Assembly: GCF_963924675.1 (NCBI RefSeq)
Contig: NC_089219.1
Coordinates: 145,410,288 to 145,474,287 of the forward strand
Direction: 5' to 3'
Source: Phocoena phocoena
Lineage: Eukaryota; Chordata; Mammalia; Artiodactyla; Phocoenidae
DNA length: 64,000 nucleotides
The position numbers and the translations under genes are program-made. This document shows positions 1 to 9,779 of the stretch, one piece after another; positions within the stretch are counted from its first letter, which is position 1, and each line of letters starts with the position of its first letter. Below the pieces are notes generated by a model. The model was not told where the DNA came from and made no database searches. It saw only the letters and a program-made list of their open reading frames with translations.

Positions 1-1690
1 CTTTGGAAGCCACACCATCTCTCATACCAACCAACTAATTACTTCCTTAGAGAGAATAGGAAATTAACCTGAATATCATAAAATTATATATATATAGCAT
101 TAGTGATGTAGAATCTTTGTTTAAAGACAATAACTTCAATAGCAGAGGGAACTTTACCATTGCAGGCTTCAGATAACCTCTATATTTCCCAGATTTCATG
201 CTAAATCATAAAATGCCATATTGTGTCTGAAGCTATTTTTTCAATAGTCCATTTTCTTCAATGGACTAGCAAAGCAGTAAATACTGAGGAACATTTTGGC
301 TCCCATATCCTAAAACCATTCTGATTATGCCTGGGTGATCATGGGGACGTCATCGGAACTACCAGAGGACTGGCTGAAATACCAGTGTTCTGGCCAGCTT
401 ACAAATTAGAAATTATACAGAATCCAATTTTATTTTTTTGTTAAGTAATTCCTATGAGGCTTTTAGGATGTCAGTGTAAAGTCCTTCCATGTGTAATCTT
501 TATCCATTAGATAGGGAACAATGCCAATCCCCGTCATAAATACTTTCACAACCTGACACTGAAAATCCATTGTAGGGCATAGGACCCTCAAATAGGATGT
601 GAATCACACACATCCACTCATTCAGACAATCCACAAATATTCATTTTTAAGTCTACTATATGCCAATAATGTACCGGCCTCTCAGATGCTAAACCATGCT
701 AAATGCTGAAACAGACATACTCAGTTCAGGCCCTCCTGGAACTTATTACCTACAGAAGTGCCTTCGTTGTAAATGGTCAGGTCTCAGCCAATGCTATTAT
801 CATCAGCAGGTGACCAAATGATAGAGCTTGCTTTCTAAACAAGCTCCACACTCTGCTTTCAACATTTTTGCTTTCCTTCAAGGCACATAATCCAGTGGTC
901 AATTTCTCCCAGTTAGTGAGGTTTGGGGAAAATTTACCCAGTGAAGAATTCCTTGTGGCCTCACTCTTTCTTCACACTCTCCTCTGTGCTCTTGAGCTAA
1001 AGAGACCTGGATTAAAGTCACTTGCTCTAACCTTATTATTTTAAAATAGGGCTGCTCCTGCTTTGAGGATTTCCACTGGACCAGCAAGGTAGCAAAGCAG
1101 CACTGAATCAGAAGCAGGTAAATTTCAAAATGACAGCTCTAAAAATATCCAAGGAAGTTCTAAGTGGTGGTCTAAGGAAGTTGCAACTTCTTCCTCGTTT
1201 GCAAAGGGCTGAGGAGGACCTGCCTCCTAGAGCTGCTGGGTGGGCTGAAATGACATCGGTGTGTTCGAGCTGCTGGCACCTAATGAGCAGTGAATGACCC
1301 CATCTTCCTTCCTTTGGTGAGCCTGTTCCTGGAGGTACACAGGATATGAGACAAAGACCCCACCAGCTAGGAGTTTCCACCCCACAGTTTCGCCCAAACA
1401 GGGCAATGGCAGGAGGTCTGAGACTGGACCCGGCTGTGGGCGTTGGGTTCAGGAGGTGAGGCTGCTGGTCCAAGGGATGGGCACCCAGTGTGTGAGCTCT
1501 GCAGCTGGGTGACTAAAGCTTGCTCCATGCCAGCTGGGCTTGAATCAGAGCTAATGGCCTGCTAATAGTTTTCAGAGCTTTGCCTTGAGGTGTGGAGAGC
1601 TGTGTGACTAACTGAGAGGCCTGTGACTCACTGCTGTGCCAGCCGGGGTGACTGGAGGCTCTTCCATCCACCACCCTCTGCTCTCAGCGC
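1..1690. other. Intergenic, no gene recognised
   Basis: This stretch lies beyond the 3' end of FAM71A. I see only short chance ORFs on either strand, no splice-bounded coding signal and no recognised family. The sequence is AT-rich in its first 900 bases and of mixed composition after that. Old, unassigned repeat fragments may be present. Confidence 0.5.
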
Positions 1691-1691
1691 C

Positions 1692-1910
1692 TTTTTTATT
1701 TTTTGCCGTACACGGGCCTCTCACTGTTGTGGCCTCTCCCGTTGCAGAGCACAGGCTCCAGACCTGCAGGCTCCGGATGCAAGGCTCAGCGGCCATGGCT
1801 CACGGGCCCAGCCGCTCCGCGGCATGTGGGATCTTCCCGGACCGGAGCACGAACCTGCGTCCCTTGCATCGGCAGGTGGACTCTCAACCGCTGCGCCACC
1901 AGGTAAGCCC
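1692..1910 (-). repeat. CHR-type SINE (tRNA-derived), reverse orientation
   Basis: On the plus strand a T-rich start is followed by the reverse complement of the SINE tail (GCCGTACACGGGCCTC). The element ends at the reverse complement of its head (CACCAGGTAAGCCC). The whole body matches the other CHR copies in this window. It carries an extra short insertion near 1770-1785 and a mutated head, so it is older than the copies near 28 kb. Confidence 0.9.
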
Positions 1911-1964
1911 AACTATATACTTTTAAGTATATTTTTATCGTGAAAAAGGGAGAAAAATCATTAT

Positions 1965-2600
1965 ATCCCAGCTGAATGGCTAAAAGGAAAGAGCTAAACA
2001 GTATCAAATATTGGCAAGGATGTGGAACAACCAGGACTTTAATACATTCCTGGTGGGAATTATTATTTCCACAGTCATTTTGGAAGGAAAATAGCTTGGC
2101 AGTATAATCGGAAGCAGAACATATGCATATATTCAATTCCATTCCATGTATATGCCGAACAGAAGTTTATGTATATTTTTACCAACAGATCTGTAAATAA
2201 ATGTTCATAATAGCACTAGTTTTAATAGCCCAAAACTGATAATAACTTAAATCAATAACAGAATAAGTTGTAGTGTCATCACAGACTGGAATACTGTATA
2301 GCAGTGAAAATAAATGGACGATCGCCAGGGAAGTCATGCACAAACCTCATAAATATAATGTTAAGAGACAGAAACCAGAGTCAAAGAGTACATACTACGT
2401 GATTCCAGTATGTAAAGTTGAAAAGCAAACAACATTCATCTGTGGTGTTGGAAGCTAGGGTGGTGGTTACCCTTGAGTGACTGCAGGGGGGCACTTCCAG
2501 AGTTGCAGTGATGTTCTGATTCTTCGCCAGGTGCTAGTTTCGTGGGGTTGCTTATCTTGTGAAATGTCATCGAGTGGTATGCTTACGACGGCACGCACAC
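1965..2600 (+). repeat. Old L1 3' end
   Basis: The text matches the well-known L1M 3' region read on the plus strand. It includes 'ggcaaggatgtggaacaacc', 'cattcctggtgggaat' and a 'gaatactgtatagcagtgaa' block. The coding frame is destroyed by stops and indels. The subfamily is not assigned. Confidence 0.75.
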
Positions 2601-2609
2601 TAGCTAATA

Positions 2610-2697
2610 CTTGCTGTTCTGATTGCGAGCTAATACCTGGGCAGGGAACGGCTAAGTCTAGATGAGAGTGCTTGCGGTTCTGATTGCTAGCTAATAC
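2610..2697 (+). repeat. Local 27-bp direct repeat at the end of the L1
   Basis: Bases 2610-2636 recur at 2671-2697 with two mismatches, offset 61 bp. A partial copy of the repeat end (CTAGCTAATAC) also occurs at 2600-2610. This looks like a small tandem rearrangement in the decayed L1 3' end. Confidence 0.75.
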
Positions 2698-3057
2698 TTA
2701 TTTCTGTCCACTGAATAGCCCGAGGGGACATGAGTCCTGTTCTTGCTTTGTTTACAGACCTTCAGGGGGAATAAGCGTTTATAAAAAGCATAGGGGGATA
2801 GTGAAGGACAGCTTCCCAGACCATAGTCTGACTTTGAGCCATGGCCCTGGGGGGCAAAGCCAGAAAGGAGTGGAGGCCAGATGCAGCACTGCTGTTGGCG
2901 CGGAGCATGTGTGTGAGGTGGGGCTGCCCTTGACTGGACACTGGGTCTCAGACTGTGGCACAGCTGACATCACAGAATCCACTGTGAGGCTACGGCTGGG
3001 CTTTGGGACCTAGAAATTCAGAGAAAACACTGCATGCATTCTCAGATTGTTTGTTGT

Positions 3058-3063
3058 TTTATT
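3058..3063 (-). terminator. Poly(A) signal of FAM71A
   Basis: The plus strand reads TTTATT, which is AATAAA on the minus strand. It lies 86-91 bases after the FAM71A stop codon. This implies a short 3'UTR, ending near 3040. Confidence 0.7.
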
Positions 3064-3148
3064 TAAATTGCAGTGAGGAAGCTGAAATGGGCTCTCCAGG
3101 GTTACTTCCCTGAGCCCTGGTCCCCTTTGCAGCTCCCAGCTCTAGGTC

Positions 3149-4948
3149 CTATTGATGGGCTTCAGCGGTCAGTGGCTCCATGGTGTCAGATGTCACACCT
3201 CCAGTGATCTCCAGCCCCTGGCCACTCTCTGCTGTCTCTACGATGGCCTCCATTCGGGTCCCTTCCACTGGCTTCGCCAGGATGCTCACATATTTATCGC
3301 GTGAGGAGGCCACTGGCTTTGCAGTGAGACTGGCTCTGACGTTCCTGAAGAAAGAGCTGATCCTGCTGAGTCTCTCGGTGGAGGGACCTGAACTCGCTGT
3401 AGATAAGCTCCTGCCCGATTTGTGCGAGGTCCTGGACTCGGTGATGGGAGCATGGCCGATGCCTTTGTGAGCAGTGCCCTGCTCGCTGACCCCCGGGCTG
3501 CCATGGCCTTTGTCCTTTTGGTTATCTCTAGTGGCTCTGCGGCCGCCTGAGCACGGGCCAGCTGCTTTCTGGATGGTCTTGTTCCTCGCTGCCTTGTGGT
3601 GGCTTTCCACTGAACTGCAGAGCAAGGGTCTCGTAAGAGCTCTGTCCTCTCCCCAGTGCTCTCTTCTCTCCCTTCTTCCCTTGCGGGCCTGGGACACCCT
3701 CTGTGAGCTGCCATCCTGTTCACTCACTTTGCCTTCCTGTGGCAAGGTTGAGATGAGGGTCCCCTCGTCCTCCTCGTCGGCTCTTCCTTCAACAGTCTTG
3801 CTGGTGGGTTCTGCTCCGACCACAGTCATGCCGGCCTCTGGGGAGAGGCTGGTGGACGTGCTGGAAGCATACCCTGAATAGTTCGCGGCACCTGCCAGCA
3901 TACCCTGAATTGTTCGCAGCACCGTTTTCCTGCTCCTCAGGGATGTTCTGGGGCTGCCCCCAGTGGCTATGCTGGTTTTGCTTCCTCCCGGACCGTTGCT
4001 GGCTGTGGCTGCTGTGGCCGTGCTCTGCTCTTCAGGGGCAGGAGACTTGATCACTGCCACGCTCAAAGCACCCGCTGCGGTGCCTCCTGCCACCCCTGCT
4101 GTCTCCGCCTTTGTCGTTGCCCGCGATGCTGACGCTTTGTCAAGCACTGTAGGTTTTGCTTTTGCAGTGGCCACATCGGGCATGGTATCGGGCTTGTGGG
4201 AGTCCAGTTGGATCTCCTCCCCACCAGCAAAAGCTGCGGACGTGGCCCCGGCCAGCTCAGAGCACGTGTGGAGGCTGCAGATGCTCACCTGGTCCTGATC
4301 CCACATTACTTGGAAATCCTCCACTGCCGGGCTCCTGCCGCCGTCCTGCTCCTCGAACACAGGCATGCAGATCATGTCCCAGGCTGGAACGGCATAGGTG
4401 CGGCTGTGACTCTCCACTGGTGGTCGCAGGAGGTAAATCAGCTCTTCCCAAGAGGTGAAGAGGTCTTCCTGCGCGTCCAGAGGGGCGCACAGCTGCAGGT
4501 ACCAGGAGCGGCCAGTGGCAAACTTCACGCGCAGCTGTTGTTTCTCACGATTGTGAGTGGAGATGCTCACGAGCGTCAGGGGAAGGAGCCTGGTGAGCTC
4601 TAAGGTCTTTGCAGCCTCGTGGCTCTTGCCCTTGGCGGCCTGGCTGTGCTCAGCGTGCTCGTCACAGCCGGTGGCCCATCGGGCCAGCAGCATGGTGTCT
4701 GGGAGTGGGAGGACGGGGCTGCTGGATGTGATGCCCACGGTCACCATGCAGACACAGTTGTGCACGTCAAGCAGGTCTCCCCTCTTCGTGATCTGGATGA
4801 AGTCGCTCTCGAATACCGGGGCGTCCTTGAACATGTCGTATTCGCCCTTGTGCAGTTGCTGCTGCAGCTTCCCCGTGGTGGTGTTGAACAGGCCCACCCC
4901 GGTGCTGCTCTGGGCCGTGTGATACGGGAGCAGAGAGTCCCCACTCAT
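3149..4948 (-). CDS. FAM71A: FAM71A (GARIN4), Golgi-associated RAB2 interactor family protein, intact
   Basis: A single uninterrupted 599-codon ORF with its stop at 3149-3151. The intron-less layout and a length near 600 residues fit FAM71A. The N-terminus starts MSGDSLLPYHTAQSS. Residues about 118-188 form the conserved family domain (DUF3699/GARIN), with LELTRLLPL, REKQQLRVKFATGRSWYLQL and a WEELIYLLRPP end. Residues about 265-345 are low-complexity, rich in Ala, Thr and Ser. The C-terminal third is basic and Ser-rich and ends with a conserved block around LSRISSFFRNVRASL. Family knowledge: GARIN proteins bind RAB2 at the Golgi and are expressed in male germ cells, with roles in acrosome and sperm-head formation. 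The role of this member is inferred from the family. The gene lies downstream of ATF3 in the same orientation, as in human. There is an internal 31-bp duplication at 3862-3923. Confidence 0.93.
   Translation of the reverse strand: MSGDSLLPYHTAQSSTGVGLFNTTTGKLQQQLHKGEYDMFKDAPVFESDFIQITKRGDLLDVHNCVCMVTVGITSSSPVLPLPDTMLLARWATGCDEHAEHSQAAKGKSHEAAKTLELTRLLPLTLVSISTHNREKQQLRVKFATGRSWYLQLCAPLDAQEDLFTSWEELIYLLRPPVESHSRTYAVPAWDMICMPVFEEQDGGRSPAVEDFQVMWDQDQVSICSLHTCSELAGATSAAFAGGEEIQLDSHKPDTMPDVATAKAKPTVLDKASASRATTKAETAGVAGGTAAGALSVAVIKSPAPEEQSTATAATASNGPGGSKTSIATGGSPRTSLRSRKTVLRTIQGMLAGAANYSGYASSTSTSLSPEAGMTVVGAEPTSKTVEGRADEEDEGTLISTLPQEGKVSEQDGSSQRVSQARKGRRERREHWGEDRALTRPLLCSSVESHHKAARNKTIQKAAGPCSGGRRATRDNQKDKGHGSPGVSEQGTAHKGIGHAPITESRTSHKSGRSLSTASSGPSTERLSRISSFFRNVRASLTAKPVASSRDKYVSILAKPVEGTRMEAIVETAESGQGLEITGGVTSDTMEPLTAEAHQ
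3862..3923 (-). repeat. 31-bp tandem duplication inside the FAM71A coding region
   Basis: The plus-strand block GCATACCCTGAAT followed by GTTCGC and GCACC occurs at 3867-3892 and again at 3898-3923. The two 26-base copies differ at two positions and lie 31 bp apart. Because 31 is not a multiple of three, the copies are read in different frames. One gives the peptide LRTIQGML and the other AANYSGYA. The ORF nevertheless stays open to a normal FAM71A C-terminus. Confidence 0.85.
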
Positions 4949-5365
4949 GGCTGCCTTTGATCACGACAGGCAGCGCGGTTAAGGTGGGCCCCTGGCTCTT
5001 CCCTCCCTCGGCCTCACTGGCAGAAGAGCGAGCTGCGGTGGTGCTCGTATGTCACACACAGGCGGCCCTTTGGCAGGTCGTCCAAGCCCGCCCCACAGGG
5101 CCCCACCTTTGCCTCAGGGTCTCCCAGAGGCAGGGGCGTGGGTAGGGGCACGGATGATCACAGCGGGGACGCTGTAGGGCGCCTGGACCCCAGGCTGAAT
5201 CTCTTCAAGTGTGTAGAGAGGTATGGCAGGCTCCCCCTCTGCCTCACCTCACTTCTGCTTCTGGGTTTTTATCTCCCCAAGAGGCTGTGGTGAACTTCAG
5301 TCCCAGTGAGAGAAGTAACCACTTTCTCAGCCTAAGCCCCTGGCACAGCCTGTTTATCCTCTGGT
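4949..5365. other. 5' flank of FAM71A
   Basis: A GC-moderate unique segment immediately upstream of the FAM71A start codon. It should hold the short 5'UTR and the promoter. I cannot place a transcription start, and no clear TATA box is visible at a useful distance on the minus strand. Confidence 0.4.
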
Positions 5366-5578
5366 GCCCTTTGTGACCTACCCCTGTGGCATAGCCCTTT
5401 CCTCATTGTGACCTATCGCTGTCGCATAGCCCTTTCCTCATTGTGACCTATCCCTGTTGCATAGCCCTTTCCTCATTGTGACCTATCCCTGTTGCATAGC
5501 CCTTTCCTCATTGTGACCTATCCCTGTCGCATAGCCCTTTCCTCATTGTGACCTATCACTGTCACATAGCCCTTTGCC
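5366..5578. repeat. 35-bp minisatellite, about six units
   Basis: The phrase CATAGCCCTTT(CC) recurs with its ATAG at 5391, 5426, 5461, 5496, 5531 and 5566, exactly every 35 bases. Each unit also contains CATTGTGACCTATC. Units differ by one to three substitutions, mostly in the CTGT(T/C)GC part. The first unit is shorter and diverged. The units abut with no spacers. Confidence 0.95.
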
Positions 5579-6734
5579 TCATCCCCCAGCTGCCCCCTCA
5601 GGGCAGGGCCCCCATCCTCTCCCAAAGGAGGGGGAGGACATGTCCTCCCGCGGGGGACAGGCCCATCCTGCCAGGGACTCAGGTGCGTACCGAAATAAAA
5701 ATGTCTTCAACTGGGAAAGTTTTGTGTGGGTCCTTTTTCTTTTCCTCCCCCAAATTCAGCTACTGGATGAAATCTATAGGAATGTAAGATGATGGGATAA
5801 ATTTGAACCATTTAAGCTCATGGTTTAATTGTATCCAATAACTTAGAGTTGGCAGTTGCGATCCTTAGTCTGTCCTTTCATAAAATCTCAGTAAACGTTG
5901 ACGACGGTGATTTTTAATAATCACATTAAAAATTGCTTCTCCTAGGCACCATGCCGCATTCTTCACATATGGTGGTAAGAATGCACTGAGTTTGGTACTG
6001 TTAACTACTGTTCCCAGTTTATAGGTGAAGAAATTGAGCTTGTATCTCCTGTTTAAATTCCCAGAGCTAATGGTAGCAGAGGCACTATTTGAAGGTAGGT
6101 CTACCTGATTCTAAAGCCTTTGTTCTGAACCACTACAGTACTTAGCCTCACAGAGAAAGCTTGGCCCAGCCAAATGTTTTTGAACTGGACTGATTTAACT
6201 ACCTTTAAGAAGACCTATTTGGTGCATTATTAGAAGTTGCGTAATTAAGTTTATGTGTGTATGTATGTTATGGAGAGAACCCAAGACAGCAGTTGGGCTG
6301 ACGTGGGGATTAAATTATCCAGGGGATCACTCAGATCCTCCCTCCCTTTACGCTTGTGCCAACAGCCTGTGTGTGGAAACCTAGATATTCTTATGACATG
6401 TCCTCCCCCAGTGACATGGGGGGTGAGTAGCCTGAGATGTAAGCTTTGATTCCAAGAGCCTGCCAGATGCCGTCCTGTAGTAACCTCCCTACCAGGCAGA
6501 AGTGGTTTGGAAGCCTTGACACCTGTGGGGAGCATGTACCATTAGACATCCCGCCTCATTGCCACTCCCACAGAGCTAGTCACAGAACAAGTGATTTCTA
6601 AATTGTGACTTGAAAGTTCTGAGAAAGGCCCTTGCTGCCAATTCTCTTATCTCCAGTTTGATATTATGCTTGAAATCCCACCATAGAGATTCATTCCTTG
6701 AGGGTAAAGGCCATCTTTCTGTTAAAATACACAC
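5579..6734. other. Intergenic, nothing recognised
   Basis: I see no coding or RNA signal here. Bases 5990-6140 have the character of an old MIR in reverse orientation (an ATAGGTGAAGAAATTGAG block) but are too diverged to bound exactly. Confidence 0.4.
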
Positions 6735-7112
6735 ACCTGTCCCTCAACAGATGACTGGACAAGCAAAACGTGGTCTCTCCATACAGTGGAATATTGTTCG
6801 GCCATGAAAAGGAATGAAGTACTGATATATGTCACAACATGGGTGAACTTTGAAAACATTATACTCAGTGAAAGAAGCCACATATTGTAGGATTCTATTT
6901 ATAGGAAATAGCCAGAAGAGGCAAATGCATAGAGACAGATATTAGATTAGTGGTTGCCTAGGGCTGGAGGGAGCAGAGAATGGGGAGTACAGGGTTTCCT
7001 TCTGTGGTGATGAAAAATTCTGGAACTAGTGGTGATGGTTACACGGTAATGTGAATGCACTGAATGCCACTGAACTGTGCACTCTAAGATTACAGTGGTG
7101 AATTTTATCACA
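6735..7112 (+). repeat. L1 3' end fragment
   Basis: Characteristic L1M 3' text is present: 'cagtggaatattgttcggcc', 'catgaaaaggaatgaagtac', 'gtggttgcctagggctggag' and 'ggtgaattttatcacaat'. It is plus-oriented and runs directly into the CA repeat that follows. Confidence 0.85.
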
Positions 7113-7113
7113 A

Positions 7114-7114
<1 letters not shown>

Positions 7115-7154
<40 letters not shown>
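7115..7154. repeat. (CA)20 microsatellite
   Basis: An uninterrupted run of 20 CA dinucleotides grown on the tail of the preceding L1 fragment. It is a likely length polymorphism. Confidence 0.98.
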
Positions 7155-7156
<2 letters not shown>

Positions 7157-7194
7157 CCTGCTCAGAACCTTTATAGTTAAAAAACATAGCTTCC

Positions 7195-7358
7195 AGCTTT
7201 AGAGAGGTCACCTGTGTGACCTTGGGCATGCTACCTAGCTCTCCCCTTCACCTATAAATTGGGGATAATAACAGTTGCTTGTGAGGATTAAATGAGATAA
7301 TGCATGTAAAGTATTGAGCATATTGTCTCACTCAATAAATGTCAGCTATTATTGGCAT
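7195..7358 (+). repeat. MIR SINE
   Basis: The MIR core and 3' part are recognisable: 'gtgtgaccttgggca', 'ggattaaatgagataatgca' and 'ctcaataaatgtcagctatt'. Forward orientation. Confidence 0.85.
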
Positions 7359-7359
7359 T

Positions 7360-8895
7360 AGTTTCAACTGGCCCTTTAAACTTCTGTGTGAATTCCTTCC
7401 TGACAGCAGTTTTTGGTAAGACAAATAGAGAAGCTTCTGGGGTTAGAGCCACCATGAGAACTCAGAAGGATCCTCATTGGACAAACCTGGCCTCCTCTGA
7501 GGTTTTTTTCTCAGGCAAATCCATGAAAACACTTTACGGAGAAACTGCTTGAACACAACCAAAGAGTATGGGATGCAGAAGAGAGGAAAAGCTTGGTATG
7601 GGTTTGGGTTTCAGGGTTTCTTTAAAGCCCGTGGGAGAAATTCAGATAAAGATGGAAAATAGCATTTTAGCTCCTGGCAGAAAGTGGAAGTTTCAACTCC
7701 AGACCCCCTGTCCTGGACCAGAACCCTTTACAGCTCTTTATTCTGAAGTAGGTGTCAGGCCAGATCTCAGGGAAAGGCCAGGGGACGACAGGATGAGGGC
7801 AGGAGATAGGAGGGAGGGTGGGCTGTCCATGCCCTGCCACTGTGACATCACAACCCCAGCAGGTGGTGGCCCAAGGAAAAGACCTTGTCAAACCAGGTGT
7901 CTGACTCTGGCAGAGATCCCCATCCAAGTTTATTCTTTCAGAGCCCCAGTTTCCCTCTCTGTCGAACGTGAAAGTAGATGAACTAAGCAAATTGATGGTA
8001 AATACTTATTAATCCTTTCTTTTTAAAGTATGGAAACATAAACTTGGTTACAGAAAACTATTTTTAATGCACTTGTTAAGAGAACTTACAGTTCCACTGA
8101 TGATTTACATGCGTTTCTCAGATCAATGTTTCTTGCCATCGCCACTTCCCCCTTCCTTCCTCTCTAATTCGTTGTTGTCCATGGCAGCTTTAAAACTGTC
8201 TTAAGTTTCATAACGGCTGATTGGTGGCTCATCCAGAAGGTAAATGCAAGGAAATTCATCCCCCTCCACCAAGACAAGGAAGATAGATTATCTCCTGAAA
8301 GAAGTGGTAAATGGTACTTCCCCCAGATGCTCTGTACAGTTTAGGAACTGCCCCTGCTATGTAGTTAAAGCAGCAAAATTAGGATGCCTGTGTCACAGGT
8401 GATAGTTTAAAGGAACTATACATGAGTTCAAAGGAGCAGGCATGCTTCATGCGCATGAACGTTCAAGGAAGCGAGGATGTCTCTGAAAAATGGCATTGGT
8501 GGCGGAGTAGCCGGTTTTTATTCCCAGCCTGTGAGTGTTACATATGTGCACAGGGAAAGAGCAAGGGACCCTGGTTCTGTTCCAGACCTAAGGAATCATA
8601 TGCTCTGGAGATTCCAGAAAATTAGGTGGACTGTTTTCTTTGAATTATCACACCTATCCTGTCTGAAGTTATACTCTCTCTTCCTCCCCATCCTCACTGC
8701 CATTCTTTTCCAAATTTGAAATACCTGTTTGCAACAATGAGACACAAACTTGGACCTTATAAGAGATGTAATTCAAGTGAACACGAGGAGTTCTGTGACA
8801 GATTGTAAGGTTCAAGTTGAGCAACAGGTGTACATTTTAGGCTTTTGTGTATTCAGAGAAACTTGTAGTTGAGGTATTCAGACTTTATATCAACA
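7360..8895. other. Intergenic between ATF3 and FAM71A, nothing recognised
   Basis: This is unique-looking sequence with ORFs of fewer than 140 codons that overlap on both strands without family resemblance. I see no splice-supported exon. Confidence 0.45.
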
Positions 8896-8906
8896 TTCTA
8901 TCTTTT

Positions 8907-9110
8907 GGGCTTCCCTGGTGGTGCAGTGGTTGAGCGTCTGCCTGTTGATGCAGGGGATGCGGGTTCATGCCCTGGTCCGGGAAGATCCCACATGCCGCAG
9001 AGCGGCTGGGCCCGTGAGCCATGGCCGCTGAGCCTGCACATCCGGAGCCTGGGCTCCACAACGGGAGAGGCCACAGCAGTGAGAGGCCCGCGTACCGCAA
9101 AAAAAAAAAA
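8907..9110 (+). repeat. CHR-type SINE, forward
   Basis: It starts GGGCTTCCCTGGTGG and ends CGTACCGC plus an A-run. It is flanked by the target duplication TCTATCTTTT at 8897-8906 and 9111-9120. Confidence 0.95.
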
Positions 9111-9120
9111 TCTATCTTTT

Positions 9121-9435
9121 TAAAATAAATTTATTTTATTTTATTTTTGGCTGTGTTGGGTCTTTGTTGCTCTGCACAGGCTTTCTCTAGTTGCGGCGAG
9201 TGGGGGCTACTCTTCATTGTGGTGCACAGGCTTCTCATTGCAGTGGCTTCTCTTGTTGCGGAGCACGGGCTCTAGGCACACAGGCTTCAGTAGTTGTGGC
9301 ACGCGGGCTCAGTAGTTGTGGTGCACGGGCTTAGTTGCTCCATGGCATGTGGGATCTTCCCGGACCAGGGCTCGAACCCGTGTCCCCTGCGTTGGCAGGC
9401 GGATTCTTAACCACTGTGCCACCAGGGAAGCCCCC
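9121..9435 (-). repeat. Longer CHR-type SINE, reverse
   Basis: The plus strand begins with an AT-rich tail, then GGCTGTGTTGGGTCTTTG. It continues through TCTCTAGTTGCGGCGAG and ends with CACCAGGGAAGCCCC. This is the longer subfamily, about 315 bp. It lies tail to tail with the preceding SINE and shares its target motif. Confidence 0.9.
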
Positions 9436-9740
9436 AAAATTCTATCTTAATACCAAACAATCTAAAGGGTATGCTTGCTGTTGTGTCCTAGGGTTTGTCA
9501 ATGAGAAATTGGGCATCAGAAACCACAGACTGAGGAACAGGATTGAAAGTCAAAAATCCCACCTACTGGCACCCCAGAGAACAAAGAACAACACCTGCAG
9601 AATATTTAAAGCCGAGACCACCCCCTACACCACCATCTCTAAAGGAGAGGGGAGGGGAATGGTTAGATCTCAACAAACAACCAATTTAAAAGAACACAAA
9701 CCAGCACAACACTTAAGTTCACCATGTCTTGGTTCCAATA

Positions 9741-9746
9741 TTTATT
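9741..9746 (-). terminator. ATF3: ATF3 poly(A) signal
   Basis: TTTATT on the plus strand is AATAAA on the minus strand. It is the only canonical signal seen in the roughly 1.3 kb after the ATF3 stop. Cleavage is expected 10-25 bases further, near 9725. Confidence 0.8.
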
Positions 9747-9771
9747 CTATTGACAGGTTAGGAATACTAGG

Positions 9772-9779
9772 ATAAATAA
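9772..9779 (-). promoter_or_regulatory. AU-rich element UUAUUUAU in the ATF3 3'UTR
   Basis: ATAAATAA on the plus strand reads UUAUUUAU in the mRNA, 26 bases before the poly(A) signal. Octamers of this type recruit decay factors such as the TTP family. Function here is inferred. Confidence 0.6.

Noticed and set aside
3180..4960. Plus-strand ORFs of 96-135 codons opposite FAM71A
   Set aside because: They are shadows of the 599-codon FAM71A frame and have no motif of their own.
5366..5578. Regularly spaced 35-bp repeats resembling a CRISPR array
   Set aside because: The units abut directly with no spacers, the host is a mammal, and no cas genes exist. It is a minisatellite.
6947..7229. ORFs with a Cys-Val repeat
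   Set aside because: They are translations of the (CA)20 microsatellite next to an L1 fragment.
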